Source of the DNA: Collinsella sp.
GTDB lineage: Bacteria; Actinomycetota; Coriobacteriia; Coriobacteriales; Coriobacteriaceae
DNA: 16,267 bases
Direction of reading: 5' to 3'
NCBI GenBank assembly: GCA_019414025.1
Contig: DXMU01000030.1
Span: forward strand, 1-16,267
The notes beneath the pieces are model-generated. The model ran no database searches. It had not been told where the DNA came from and worked only from the letters and a program-made list of their open reading frames with translations. Within the stretch, counting starts at the first letter, position 1, and each line of letters starts with the position of its first letter. Made by a program: the position numbers and the translations under genes. Of the stretch, positions 1 through 7,202 are shown one piece after another.

Positions 1-56
1 GACAGTCCTTACGCTCGCCTGACGCTGCTTACATTTCTATACATTTGAGCTAACAC

Positions 57-110
57 GTTTTACCCCTGTATCAACAGTGTACGGGGGTAAACTTATGCGC
101 ATGTTATAAC
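57..110 (+). promoter_or_regulatory. Dyad and possible -10 upstream of the phosphofructokinase gene
   Basis: TTTACCCCTGTA (59-70) pairs with TACGGGGGTAAA (80-91) over 12 positions with one G-T wobble, leaving a 9-nt loop. A -10-like TATAAC lies at 105-110, about 20 bases before the start codon at 130. The dyad sits where a -35 region or operator would be, and no T-run follows it, so an operator fits better than a terminator of an upstream gene. No good -35 hexamer is visible. The role is inferred from position only. Confidence 0.35.
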
Positions 111-129
111 TTGCCCGGAAGGATTCATC

Positions 130-1209
130 ATGCTCAGGATCGGTCTTCTTACCAGTGGCGGCGACTGCCAGGCGCTCAACGCCACCATGCGCGGCATCGT
201 CAAAACACTCATGACCAATAGCGAAGAGCCTATCGAGATCTACGGTTTTGAGGACGGCTACCAGGGCCTTATCTACAGCAGGTTCCGTGTCATGACGCCC
301 GCCGATTTTAGCGGCATCCTCACCCGCGGCGGCACCATCCTGGGCACGAGCCGCACGCCGTTCAAGCGCCTGGACACTCCCGAGGCCGACGGCGTCGAGA
401 AGGTGCCCGCGATGGTCCACACCTATCACAAGTTGCAGCTCGACTGCCTGTTTATGCTGGGCGGTAACGGCTCCACCAAGACCGCCAACCGCCTGCGCGA
501 AGAGGGCCTCAACGTTATCGCCCTGCCCAAGACCATCGATAACGACACCTGGGGCACCGAGTTGACGTTTGGCTTTACGAGCGCCATCGACGTCGCCACC
601 AAGTGCATCGACGACATCCACACCACCGCCTCGAGCCACGGCCGCGTGTTTGTCATCGAGATCATGGGCCACAAGGTTGGCTGGATCCCGCTGTACGCCG
701 GCGTCGCGGGCGGCGCGGATGTCATCTTGATTCCCGAGATCCCCTACGACATGGATAACGTCATCAAGACCATTGAGCATCGCATGGAGACCGGCAGCCG
801 CTTTACCATCGTGGCCGTCGCCGAGGGCGCTATCTCCAAGGAGGACGCGGCGCTGTCCAAGAAGGAGTACAAGAAGAAGCTCGCCGAGCGCACAAGCCCG
901 TCGATCGTCTACGACATTGCCAAGGAGATTGAGGCCAAGACCGGTCGCGAGACCCGCGTCGCCATCCCCGGCCACACGCAGCGCGGCGGTCAGCCCGACG
1001 CCCAGGACCGCATCTTTGCGACCCAGTGCGGCGTCGAGGCCGCGCTCGGCTGCCTGCGTGGCGAGTTTGGCTACATGATTGCCCTGCGTGACGGCAAGAT
1101 GTGCCACATGCCGCTCGAGGAGGTCGCCGGCAAGCTCAAGTTTGTCGACCCCCAGAGCGACCTGGTGCGCGAGGCCAAAGCGTTGGGCATCAGCTTCGGC
1201 GACGAATAG
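130..1209 (+). CDS. pfkA: 6-phosphofructokinase
   Basis: This cytoplasmic enzyme phosphorylates fructose 6-phosphate to fructose 1,6-bisphosphate in glycolysis. The 359-residue length fits a single-domain bacterial enzyme. Visible motifs are GGDCQALNA (residues 10-18, phosphoryl-donor loop), GGNGS (111-115), PKTIDND (133-139, with the catalytic Asp in TIDND), MGHKVGW, and GHTQRGGQPDAQDR near the C-terminus. The start is supported by GGAAGGA at 117-123, six bases before the ATG. The donor is uncertain: the residue after the GGN motif is Gly, as in ATP enzymes, while PKTIDND has the Lys seen in pyrophosphate-dependent and some actinobacterial enzymes. The usual GGDGS aspartate is Asn here; I believe some other phosphofructokinase subgroups share this. 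The last codons and the stop lie inside the left arm of a long inverted repeat (1201-1216). The symbol is assigned by family, not proven orthology. Confidence 0.93.
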   Translation: MLRIGLLTSGGDCQALNATMRGIVKTLMTNSEEPIEIYGFEDGYQGLIYSRFRVMTPADFSGILTRGGTILGTSRTPFKRLDTPEADGVEKVPAMVHTYHKLQLDCLFMLGGNGSTKTANRLREEGLNVIALPKTIDNDTWGTELTFGFTSAIDVATKCIDDIHTTASSHGRVFVIEIMGHKVGWIPLYAGVAGGADVILIPEIPYDMDNVIKTIEHRMETGSRFTIVAVAEGAISKEDAALSKKEYKKKLAERTSPSIVYDIAKEIEAKTGRETRVAIPGHTQRGGQPDAQDRIFATQCGVEAALGCLRGEFGYMIALRDGKMCHMPLEEVAGKLKFVDPQSDLVREAKALGISFGDE

Positions 1210-1360
1210 CCTCGGCTGGAATCCACCCCATCGGGCCCTCCGACCCCGCCCGACGTATTTCGATTTGGCTCCTCCCTTGACTCCGTCAAAGGTCGCCAAT
1301 CGAAATCGTCTGGCGGGGTCGGAGGGCCCTTCGTTTACATACTCGCCGAGGCTATTCGTC
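1201..1360. repeat. Three-tier nested inverted repeat at the 3' end of the phosphofructokinase gene
   Basis: The outer arms GACGAATAGCCTCGGC (1201-1216) and its exact reverse complement (1345-1360) form a 16-bp stem. Collars of 16 and 14 unpaired bases follow. The inner arms 1233-1250 and 1312-1329 match perfectly over 18 bp and continue imperfectly inward to about 1269/1295. A small TTGAC-TCC-GTCAA hairpin (1277-1289) caps the structure. The left arm includes the last residues and stop codon (1207-1209) of the gene. No T-run follows on the + strand, so it is not a classical intrinsic terminator. It may stabilise the 3' end or be a palindromic mobile unit. Confidence 0.85.
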
Positions 1361-1388
1361 TTCTTGCTGCGGGTGCCTGGTCTGAAAT

Positions 1389-1459
1389 TAAGTTGCGGTG
1401 AAATAGTTCCCGCTTAGCCCGCAAATGGCTGAATCTAGAAACTATTCCACCGCAACTTA
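1389..1459. repeat. Palindromic repeat with AAGTTGCGGTGA ends, copy 1
   Basis: The arms 1389-1408 and 1440-1459 pair at 19 of 20 positions. The 31-nt centre holds a weaker inner hairpin (TTAGCC ... GGCTGA). The terminal sequence TAAGTTGCGGTGA is shared with the palindrome at 2622-2690, so the two belong to one repeat family. It lies between the phosphofructokinase gene and the regulator gene and contains no reading frame of note. Confidence 0.8.
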
Positions 1460-1526
1460 CTGAGCGGGGGCTCTTGGCTGCTACTTGCACTGACATTTGT
1501 CCTAAAATGGCTGGTCGTTAGGGGAT

Positions 1527-1592
1527 GCTACCGGTAGTTGCGGTAGGGTTGGGGCAGATTCTAACTAGAAATGGTGGTCGCTACCGGTTGTT
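1527..1592 (+). promoter_or_regulatory. Direct repeats GCTACCGGT(A/T)GTT, candidate operator
   Basis: GCTACCGGTAGTT at 1527-1539 and GCTACCGGTTGTT at 1580-1592 are direct repeats 53 bp apart, about five helical turns. The first holds the perfect palindrome CTACCGGTAG (1528-1537). A weak promoter (TTGCGG 1538-1543, TCTAAC about 1559-1564) lies between them. The position just before an XRE-type regulator suggests autoregulation. This is an inference. Confidence 0.35.
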
Positions 1593-1642
1593 CTCGGCAT
1601 ACTCGGCTCATTCGATTCGACCATCAAACGAAAGGAACCACC

Positions 1643-2572
1643 ATGGATCTTGCGATGGCACAGCGCCTCGTCGATCGCCGTAAAGCTGCCGGGCTTTCTC
1701 AGGAGGCGCTTGCTGCCCAGCTGGGCGTAAGCCGCCAGGCTGTTAGTAAATGGGAGCGCAGCGAGTCCTCACCCGATACCGATAACCTTATTGCGCTCGC
1801 CTCGCTGTATGGCGTGTCGCTGGATGAGCTGCTGTATGGGGTGGCGGTGGCTAGCGCTGATGACTCACAGGCTGATGATGAGGCACAGGACAGCAACGCC
1901 GGCACCAAAGCTTCAGATGAGGCTGAGGATTCTGCCGAGCACGCCGATTGCGGCGACAAACCACTTGTCGATATTTCCCTCGCGCGCGGTATCCACGTCA
2001 TTGATCCCAATAAAGGCGAGGAAGTCCATGTTGGCTGGAGCGGCATCCATGTGACCAACGAGCGCAAGGGCGAAGAGGTGCATGTGGGGCCGGGCGGCGT
2101 GCATATCGATACGCTTGAGGACGATGGACATAGCGTGCGTACCAATGACAACGGCACCGTCACCATCGACGGCGAGACGTTTTCCAGCTGGAAAGAAGCA
2201 CACGACAAGCTCGACCATCATGGCAAGCATTTCCACACCAAGGTCGGACGTGCATGGAACAAATTCCCCTTCCCCGCACTTGTCACTCTTGCCTATCTGG
2301 TGCTCGGCATTGTCTACGGCACATGGGGCATGGGGCTTTTCCTCGTCTTTTTGGTTCCCGTCTACTACGCGATTGGTGACTTCATCGATCGACGCCACCT
2401 GTCTAAGCTGATCGAGGTCATCTACCCGGCAGCCGCCATCGCTTGGTTCCTCTACATGTGGCTCTGTTTGGGACAGCCCCATCCCGCATGGATCATCCTC
2501 ATCACGACTCCCATCGTAAAGGCACTCATGCGCTGGTGTCGCAAACAATGGAAGTGCCGCAAACAGGCCTAA
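1643..2572 (+). CDS. XRE-family HTH regulator with membrane C-terminus
   Basis: The 309-residue protein has a Cro/CI-type helix-turn-helix at residues 18-38 (LSQEALAAQLGVSRQAVSKWE; family consensus), so it should bind DNA. An acidic, Ser/Ala/Asp-rich linker covers about 72-105. Residues 116-133 and 134-151 are near-identical 18-residue repeats (GIHV....KGEEVHVG), with a degenerate third unit from 152. Four hydrophobic segments follow at about 211-226, 228-247, 259-277 and 281-296, with a basic C-terminal tail, so the protein is probably membrane-anchored. The ATG at 1643 is chosen because AAAGGA (1631-1636) precedes it at good spacing and the conserved domain starts there; an in-frame ATG at 1571 has no such site. 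XRE domains fused to membrane regions are a known architecture in Firmicutes and Actinobacteria. The signal and target genes are unknown. Confidence 0.85.
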   Translation: MDLAMAQRLVDRRKAAGLSQEALAAQLGVSRQAVSKWERSESSPDTDNLIALASLYGVSLDELLYGVAVASADDSQADDEAQDSNAGTKASDEAEDSAEHADCGDKPLVDISLARGIHVIDPNKGEEVHVGWSGIHVTNERKGEEVHVGPGGVHIDTLEDDGHSVRTNDNGTVTIDGETFSSWKEAHDKLDHHGKHFHTKVGRAWNKFPFPALVTLAYLVLGIVYGTWGMGLFLVFLVPVYYAIGDFIDRRHLSKLIEVIYPAAAIAWFLYMWLCLGQPHPAWIILITTPIVKALMRWCRKQWKCRKQA

Positions 2573-2621
2573 ACCGCCCCAACCAGCCAGCGCCATTCAT
2601 CCGACACCGCCCGCCCCTTTC

Positions 2622-2690
2622 AAGTTGCGGTGATATAGGGACTGTTTTGAGGCTCCAAAGCGCCAAACAGTCCCTATATCACCGCAACTT
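2622..2690. repeat. Perfect 26-bp palindromic repeat with AAGTTGCGGTGA ends, copy 2
   Basis: The arms 2622-2647 and 2665-2690 are perfect reverse complements over 26 bp, around a 17-nt loop. The outer AAGTTGCGGTGATATAG matches the repeat at 1389-1459 (AAGTTGCGGTGAAATAG), whereas the inner parts differ. It starts 50 bases after the regulator stop codon. No T-run follows, so it is not an ordinary terminator. Confidence 0.88.
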
Positions 2691-2701
2691 ACAAACAACT
2701 G

Positions 2702-2892
2702 GGTCAGTTCCGGCACGGAGATTAGCATTGAACTGACCGCACACCAAGAAAAGGGCCCATTTACTACGTTTAACTCGAGAGGGCCGACCATACCCGCCTT
2801 TTCCGATAATTGGCAAGCCCTCTACCTGCGGTTTTAATTTCATAATCTTTGTCATGGTCGAGGGTGTGGTAGCAAACGTAATAGATAGGCCC
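2702..2892. repeat. Small inverted repeat and a decayed long inverted repeat
   Basis: GGTCAGTTC (2702-2710) and its exact reverse complement (2730-2738) form a 9-bp stem. Beyond it, 2753-2771 and 2874-2892 are inverted copies matching at 16 of 19 positions, and CGACCAT (2785-2791) pairs with ATGGTCG (2854-2860) in exact register with them. The intervening 13 bases on each side do not pair well. This looks like an older, diverged example of the nested palindromes elsewhere in the window. The rest of 2573-3021 holds no gene I can support. Confidence 0.5.
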
Positions 2893-3021
2893 ATTTTATG
2901 ACATACGACCCATTCAAGCTCAATCTCGAAGGCTAAAGAGAGCCTCTCATCCACGCCTGTGAGCGAAAACCAAATAGAATGAAAGGCAAATGGAAAAGCC
3001 CGTTTAACGAGCGGAGGACAT

Positions 3022-3342
3022 ATGCGCGACGTAGCCGAAAGCGACTGGAAGCTGTTTAAGAAAATGCTTCCTCAATGGCAAGAACGTTATATGGAAAAGC
3101 TCATCGGCCAGTATGTTGAGATACTGAACGGCGACAGTGAAGCGTCCAGTAGATTTTGGGCACTAGAAGAGCACCTCAATAGAGACAAGCTGTCCTCAGG
3201 CGTAATTGCAAACGACATTCGCCGCAGCACAATGCACCGCGAGATAGCCAATTTGCTTATCGACAGCGTGATCACCCTTGACGACCTTGACGGTTTTACC
3301 GAGGACATTAAGAGCTATGCGCAACACTGGATTGGCCAGTAA
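3022..3342 (+). CDS. Small conserved protein of unknown function
   Basis: The predicted product is a 106-residue soluble protein with no signal peptide or membrane segment. It is charged and mostly helical in character (DWKLFKKMLPQWQERYMEKLIGQYVEIL near the N-terminus, VITLDDLDGFTEDIKSYAQ near the C-terminus). GGAGGA at 3013-3018 sits just before the ATG, which supports the frame and start. The pattern resembles small proteins common in gut Firmicutes that are sometimes labelled 'multidrug transporter'; that label cannot be right for a protein with no membrane helix. It stands alone between hairpin-rich intergenic stretches. I cannot assign a function. Confidence 0.72.
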   Translation: MRDVAESDWKLFKKMLPQWQERYMEKLIGQYVEILNGDSEASSRFWALEEHLNRDKLSSGVIANDIRRSTMHREIANLLIDSVITLDDLDGFTEDIKSYAQHWIGQ

Positions 3343-3375
3343 GAGCACTGAACGACAGACATCCCCGGCAAAACG

Positions 3376-3417
3376 GGGCAAACGCCGGGCCACCTAATGG
3401 TTGTCCGGCGTTTGCCC
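3376..3417. repeat. 13-bp perfect hairpin between convergent genes
   Basis: GGGCAAACGCCGG (3376-3388) and CCGGCGTTTGCCC (3405-3417) pair perfectly around a 16-nt loop. An alternative small stem CCCCG/CGGGG (3363-3378) overlaps its left side. It lies between the small + strand gene ending at 3342 and the - strand permease ending at 3459, so it may help terminate either transcript, but neither side has a strong T-run. Confidence 0.6.
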
Positions 3418-3419
3418 AG

Positions 3420-3458
3420 ATAAAACCTGCCAAAATAAACTTGTCCCTTTTTGGCAGG
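3420..3458 (-). terminator. Intrinsic terminator of the ABC exporter operon
   Basis: Read on the - strand directly after the permease stop codon, CCTGCCAAAA (3458-3449) pairs perfectly with TTTTGGCAGG (3435-3426) around a 13-nt loop, and TTTTAT (3425-3420) follows. This is a good intrinsic terminator. Positions 3420-3454 are also an inverted copy (34 of 35) of 6986-7020 on the other side of the operon. Confidence 0.65.
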
Positions 3459-6224
3459 TTACTCGGCACTCTTGAGGGCGCCGACCATGTCGATCTTATT
3501 GAGGGTGCGATTGGTAGCGAGGTTGACGATAAACGTAAAGGCAAAGGAAAGCACTACGGCGAGCACATAACTCAGCGGCTCGACCTCAACGTCAAAGTAG
3601 AGCGACGGCATCTGCAGAATGTACGTAAAGCTCTCGGCCAGCAGGCTACCCAGCGGCACGCCCAACGCGGCGCCAATCGCCGTGAGGATTAACGTCTCCT
3701 TGTTGACGTAGTGGTGCACCTCGCCGCGACGGAAGCCCAGCACCTTGATAGTCGCCAGCTCGCGCTCGCGCTCCGAGATGTTGGTGTTAGACAACGTAAA
3801 TACCACCACAAACGACAGGCACGCCGCCATAAAGGTCACAAGCACCACGACCGAATTGATAATCGTAAAGTTTGCCTCATAGTTTTCCCAATGCTCGGCG
3901 GTACTCGACAGCGTAATCCAACCATCGCTCTTAAGACGGTCGGTAAACGCAATCTGATCGGCCGACGAACCCTTAAGCAGCGCAAGGATGCCGTTAAGGC
4001 GCGCGCTTCGACCGAACGCGCGCTCATAGGTGCCCTGCGTCATGTAAAGCGTATTGCCCAGATAGTTGAGCGAGATGTCGCTGACTTTGACCTTGGCAAC
4101 ATTGAGCGACGAATCCTGGACGTGAGCCGTGTCACCCGGCTTGATCCCCAGCACCAGCTGAGAGCTCTTGCTCAAATACACATCCCCGTCACGCAGGGCG
4201 AGCGGTTCTTTGGACTCATCCTCCAGGCGCACGTAATCGCCCAAGTCACCCGTGCGGTCGTCGGGAATCACGATGAGCTGCACGGTCTCGCTCTTACCGC
4301 CAAATGTAAAGGTGACGTTGTCTGTCATAATTGGCAGCGTCGAAGTCACGGTCACGTTGGAATCCTTGGCTGCACTGCGTTCATCCAGTGCTGCGCACGT
4401 CTGCGAAAAATCGTCGGGGTTGGCGACCGCCAGCAAGTCGTAGCGCGTGATGTGCCCGTACTGCTTGGGCGACAGCGCGACCGACGTATCGCGGATACCC
4501 ATACCGCAGATCACGAGCGCCGTGCATCCCGCAATGCCAAAGATGGTCATAAAGGCGCGCTTTTTGTAGCGGAACAGGTTGCGTGCAGCGACCTTGTTCA
4601 AAAAGCCCATGCGGTGCCAGATAAAGCCGATGCGCTCGAGCAGAATGCGCGAACCGGCGCGCGGAGCCTTGGGGCGCATGAGCGAGGCAGGGGTCTCGGC
4701 CATCTCGTGGCGGCAGGCGATAATCGTGGCTCCCACCACGCCCACGGCAAACAGCGCCACCGAAACGATCGAGGACACGATGTCGTACGAAAGTAGCATC
4801 TGGGGCAGCGAGTACATGTCGTCGAACACCGTAAACAAGAACAGCGGCAGACCCACAAATCCGATGATATTGCCGAGCACGCCACCGATCAGACACGCCC
4901 ACAGCGAGTAGTCCACATATTTGGACAGGATACGCCCGCGTGAATAGCCGAGCGCCTTGTACAGGCCAATTAGTGTGCGCTCCTCCTCGACCATGCGGGT
5001 GGCGGTGGTGAGGCTGATAAGCACGGCGACGATAAAGAAGATGAACGGGAACACCGTGGCGATGGCCTCGATCGAAGAACTATCGCTCTCGACGCTCGAG
5101 TAGCTTGCGATATTGCCGCGGTCCTGGATGTACCAGGTGCATTCGCCTAGGTCAGAGAGCTCGGCGCGGGCATCGGCAAACTGCTGGTCGGCGGCGGCGC
5201 GGCGCTGGTCCAGGTCGGCTTGCGCCTGCGCACGCTCGTCGCTGCCCTCGGCCATGCGATTGATGTTGTCCTGCTCGATCCCAAAGAGCATGGCGGCCTG
5301 ACGCTCGGCCGTATCCAAGCTTGTCGGCGTGTCAACCGTCAACTCCTGGACGCGCACCTTCTCACGCTCCTCGCGGATCTTCTCGATATTGCCTTTGACC
5401 TCGTTGATCTTTGTCGTGTAGGCATCCGAATAGGAGTTGAGGCTCTTGGCTCCCTCGACGACCACGTGGACCGCGGAGTAGGAAGAAGATGTCGCAGCAT
5501 CCTCGCTCACATAGAACTTATAGTCCGCCGCCGAAGCAGCGCGAAAGGCGTTGACTGTCGAGTCGGAGCTCACGTCGGTAGGATCGAGGACCTCGGCCGT
5601 AATGGTGTACTCGCCCGCGGCAAACTGATCCTTGGCGCTTTGGTTCGACGAGCTCGCGTCATTGGCGGCAAAACTCACCGTATCGCCGAGCTTTTTGCCC
5701 GAAGCCTTCAGGAACTTCGAAGTCACCGCGACCTCATCGGCGCCCTCGGGCAAATCGCCGTTCACGAGCACTGGCTGATCGATGTTCTCCTTGGAGAGAC
5801 TTTGCACGACCACGCGCTCGCGCGTTGTGCCCACGGCGGTGTAGGCGGTCTCGGTGTAGATACCCTCGGCCGTCTCGACGCCGTCGACCTCTTGAATGGC
5901 CGCAAGATCGTCACGCGTAAGACCATAGGTCGACTGCACATTAATGTCATAGACATTCTGCTGGTCAAAATAGGCGTCAACCGAATCGCACAGGTCCTCG
6001 CAGCCCGCCTTAAGACCGCACATCACACTCACGCCGAGCGCGGTGATGACCACGATGGACAAGAAGCGCTTAAGACTGCCTCGGATTGTGCGGTAGATGC
6101 CACGGCGAAACACCGCCGGCACCATATCGTTTGAGCTTTGGGCAGTGCGGTAGGTCGTAAAATCCTGCTCTCGCTCCGTGTTCTGCGCGTCGCGGCGTTG
6201 GCTGTTTTGGCGGTCCTGATTCAT
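3459..6224 (-). CDS. FtsX/MacB-type ABC exporter permease
   Basis: The predicted product is a large permease of about 921 residues that should pair with the ATPase encoded just upstream. It begins with a hydrophilic tail and one membrane helix (about 54-72), followed by an external domain of roughly 315 residues with a coiled-coil-like stretch near 275-355. The first FtsX core follows (helices near 388-408, 440-468 and 484-506; conserved VEEERTLIGLYKALGYSRGRI). Then come a linker, another helix near 557-577, a second external domain, and the second FtsX core at the C-terminus (SERERELATIKVLGFRRGEV). This two-FtsX layout is typical of Gram-positive peptide, antibiotic-resistance or lipoprotein exporters; the substrate cannot be read from sequence. 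The ATG at 6224 lies five bases after the ATPase stop; a GTG at 6236 would overlap it. Neither has a clear ribosome site, so translation is probably coupled. Confidence 0.88.
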   Translation of the reverse strand: MNQDRQNSQRRDAQNTEREQDFTTYRTAQSSNDMVPAVFRRGIYRTIRGSLKRFLSIVVITALGVSVMCGLKAGCEDLCDSVDAYFDQQNVYDINVQSTYGLTRDDLAAIQEVDGVETAEGIYTETAYTAVGTTRERVVVQSLSKENIDQPVLVNGDLPEGADEVAVTSKFLKASGKKLGDTVSFAANDASSSNQSAKDQFAAGEYTITAEVLDPTDVSSDSTVNAFRAASAADYKFYVSEDAATSSSYSAVHVVVEGAKSLNSYSDAYTTKINEVKGNIEKIREEREKVRVQELTVDTPTSLDTAERQAAMLFGIEQDNINRMAEGSDERAQAQADLDQRRAAADQQFADARAELSDLGECTWYIQDRGNIASYSSVESDSSSIEAIATVFPFIFFIVAVLISLTTATRMVEEERTLIGLYKALGYSRGRILSKYVDYSLWACLIGGVLGNIIGFVGLPLFLFTVFDDMYSLPQMLLSYDIVSSIVSVALFAVGVVGATIIACRHEMAETPASLMRPKAPRAGSRILLERIGFIWHRMGFLNKVAARNLFRYKKRAFMTIFGIAGCTALVICGMGIRDTSVALSPKQYGHITRYDLLAVANPDDFSQTCAALDERSAAKDSNVTVTSTLPIMTDNVTFTFGGKSETVQLIVIPDDRTGDLGDYVRLEDESKEPLALRDGDVYLSKSSQLVLGIKPGDTAHVQDSSLNVAKVKVSDISLNYLGNTLYMTQGTYERAFGRSARLNGILALLKGSSADQIAFTDRLKSDGWITLSSTAEHWENYEANFTIINSVVVLVTFMAACLSFVVVFTLSNTNISERERELATIKVLGFRRGEVHHYVNKETLILTAIGAALGVPLGSLLAESFTYILQMPSLYFDVEVEPLSYVLAVVLSFAFTFIVNLATNRTLNKIDMVGALKSAE

Positions 6225-6229
6225 GGGCG

Positions 6230-6931
6230 CTACCACTCGATCGTCTCGATCGGCACGGGATTTTGCTGGACCGTCTCGCTCTCCACGCGGCCGTTCTTAA
6301 AGCGGATCAGGCGATCGGCCATGGGCGCCAGCGCGGAGTTGTGGGTGATGATAATGACCGTGATGCCTTGCTTGCGACAGGTGTCCTGCAGCAGCTGCAA
6401 GATCTGCTTGCCGGTTTTGTAGTCGAGTGCACCCGTGGGCTCGTCGCACAAAAGCAGCTTGGGGTTCTTGGCCAGCGCGCGGGCGATGGACACACGCTGC
6501 TGCTCGCCGCCCGAAAGCTGCGCCGGAAAGTTAGCGAGGCGGTCGCCCAGGCCAACTTGACGAAGCGTTTGCTCGGCATCGAGCGAATCGGGGCAGATCT
6601 GAGCTGCGAGCTCAACGTTTTCGAGGGCCGTCAGGTTGGGAACCAGATTGTAGAACTGAAAGACAAAGCCCACGTCGGCGCGGCGGTATTCCACAAGCTG
6701 TGCCTCGTTGGCAGCGCTCACGTCACGCCCGTCCACCGTCACGGTGCCAGAAGTCGCCGTGTCCATGCCGCCCAAGATGTTGAGCGCCGTGGTCTTGCCG
6801 GCACCCGAAGCACCCAAAATGATGGCGAGCTCGCCGCGCTCAACGGTAAAGCTCGCGCCGTCGAGCGCATGAATGCGGGCATCGCCCTCGCCGTATGCTT
6901 TGATGACGTCTTTGAATTCGATATAGGCCAT
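6230..6931 (-). CDS. ABC transporter ATP-binding protein (MacB/LolD type)
   Basis: The 233-residue nucleotide-binding subunit powers the permease encoded immediately downstream. It has Walker A GASGAGKT (residues 40-47), a Q-loop (FVFQFYNLVP, Gln 92), signature LSGGEQQ (139-145), Walker B LLLCDEPTGALD (159-170, catalytic Glu 164) and the H-loop histidine (ITHN, His 197). All catalytic elements are intact. The sequence style (DVGFVFQFYNLVPNLTALENV) is that of the LolD/MacB/YknY group, which drives mechanotransmission rather than transport through a pore. The gene leads the two-gene operon and its TAG stop is five bases before the permease ATG. The ribosome site is weak (TGGGAA). Confidence 0.93.
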   Translation of the reverse strand: MAYIEFKDVIKAYGEGDARIHALDGASFTVERGELAIILGASGAGKTTALNILGGMDTATSGTVTVDGRDVSAANEAQLVEYRRADVGFVFQFYNLVPNLTALENVELAAQICPDSLDAEQTLRQVGLGDRLANFPAQLSGGEQQRVSIARALAKNPKLLLCDEPTGALDYKTGKQILQLLQDTCRKQGITVIIITHNSALAPMADRLIRFKNGRVESETVQQNPVPIETIEW

Positions 6932-6985
6932 CGATCGGTTCCCATCTGGTCGGATAACTCTTTAGTATTACCCATTTCGCACCGA

Positions 6986-7020
6986 CCAAAAAGGGACAGG
7001 TTTATTTTGGCAGGTTTTAT
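6986..7020 (+). repeat. Inverted copy of the operon terminator sequence
   Basis: This 35-nt stretch matches the reverse complement of 3420-3454 at 34 of 35 positions. It keeps a shortened stem (CCAAAA 6986-6991 / TTTTGG 7005-7010) and the trailing TTTTAT, but lacks the CCTG that completes the outer stem in the other copy. The two copies bracket the ABC exporter operon in inverted orientation, about 3.5 kb apart. No + strand gene ends here, so it is not needed as a terminator. Confidence 0.8.
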
Positions 7021-7132
7021 ATGGGGGAATGGCGGGTGTAGGCGAGGCACCGGGGAGGCCGAGAAATCATCGACGGGGTCAGGCCGACCGCCAAACACAA
7101 CGCACGCATCTCAATCTGTCAGCCAAATCATT

Positions 7133-7161
7133 CGAACAGCTGTTCGTTTCTATGATATGAT
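7133..7161 (+). promoter_or_regulatory. LexA/DinR-type SOS box and promoter of the GyrI-like gene
   Basis: CGAACAGCTGTTCG (7133-7146) is a perfect 14-bp palindrome that fits the Gram-positive/actinobacterial LexA consensus CGAAC-N4-GTTCG. Two overlapping -10-like TATGAT hexamers follow at 7151-7156 and 7156-7161, so the box covers the -35 region, where a repressor would block polymerase. The start codon is at 7203. The motif is seen directly; LexA control is inferred. Confidence 0.75.
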
Positions 7162-7202
7162 TCAACTATCTAAGCAGGCCAATACGCAGAAAGGCGGCCA
7201 AC

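Noticed and set aside
37..1299. Long open frame antisense to the phosphofructokinase gene (and similar ones at 3711-4796, 12147-13373, 13606-14658)
   Set aside because: They mirror GC-rich coding DNA on the other strand, lack ribosome sites, and their products are repetitive Ala/Gly/Arg/Val-rich sequences without family motifs.
3459..7020. Insertion sequence or composite transposon around the ABC operon
   Set aside because: Inverted 35-bp copies are present, but there is no transposase and no target-site duplication was recognised, so only the repeat itself is reported.
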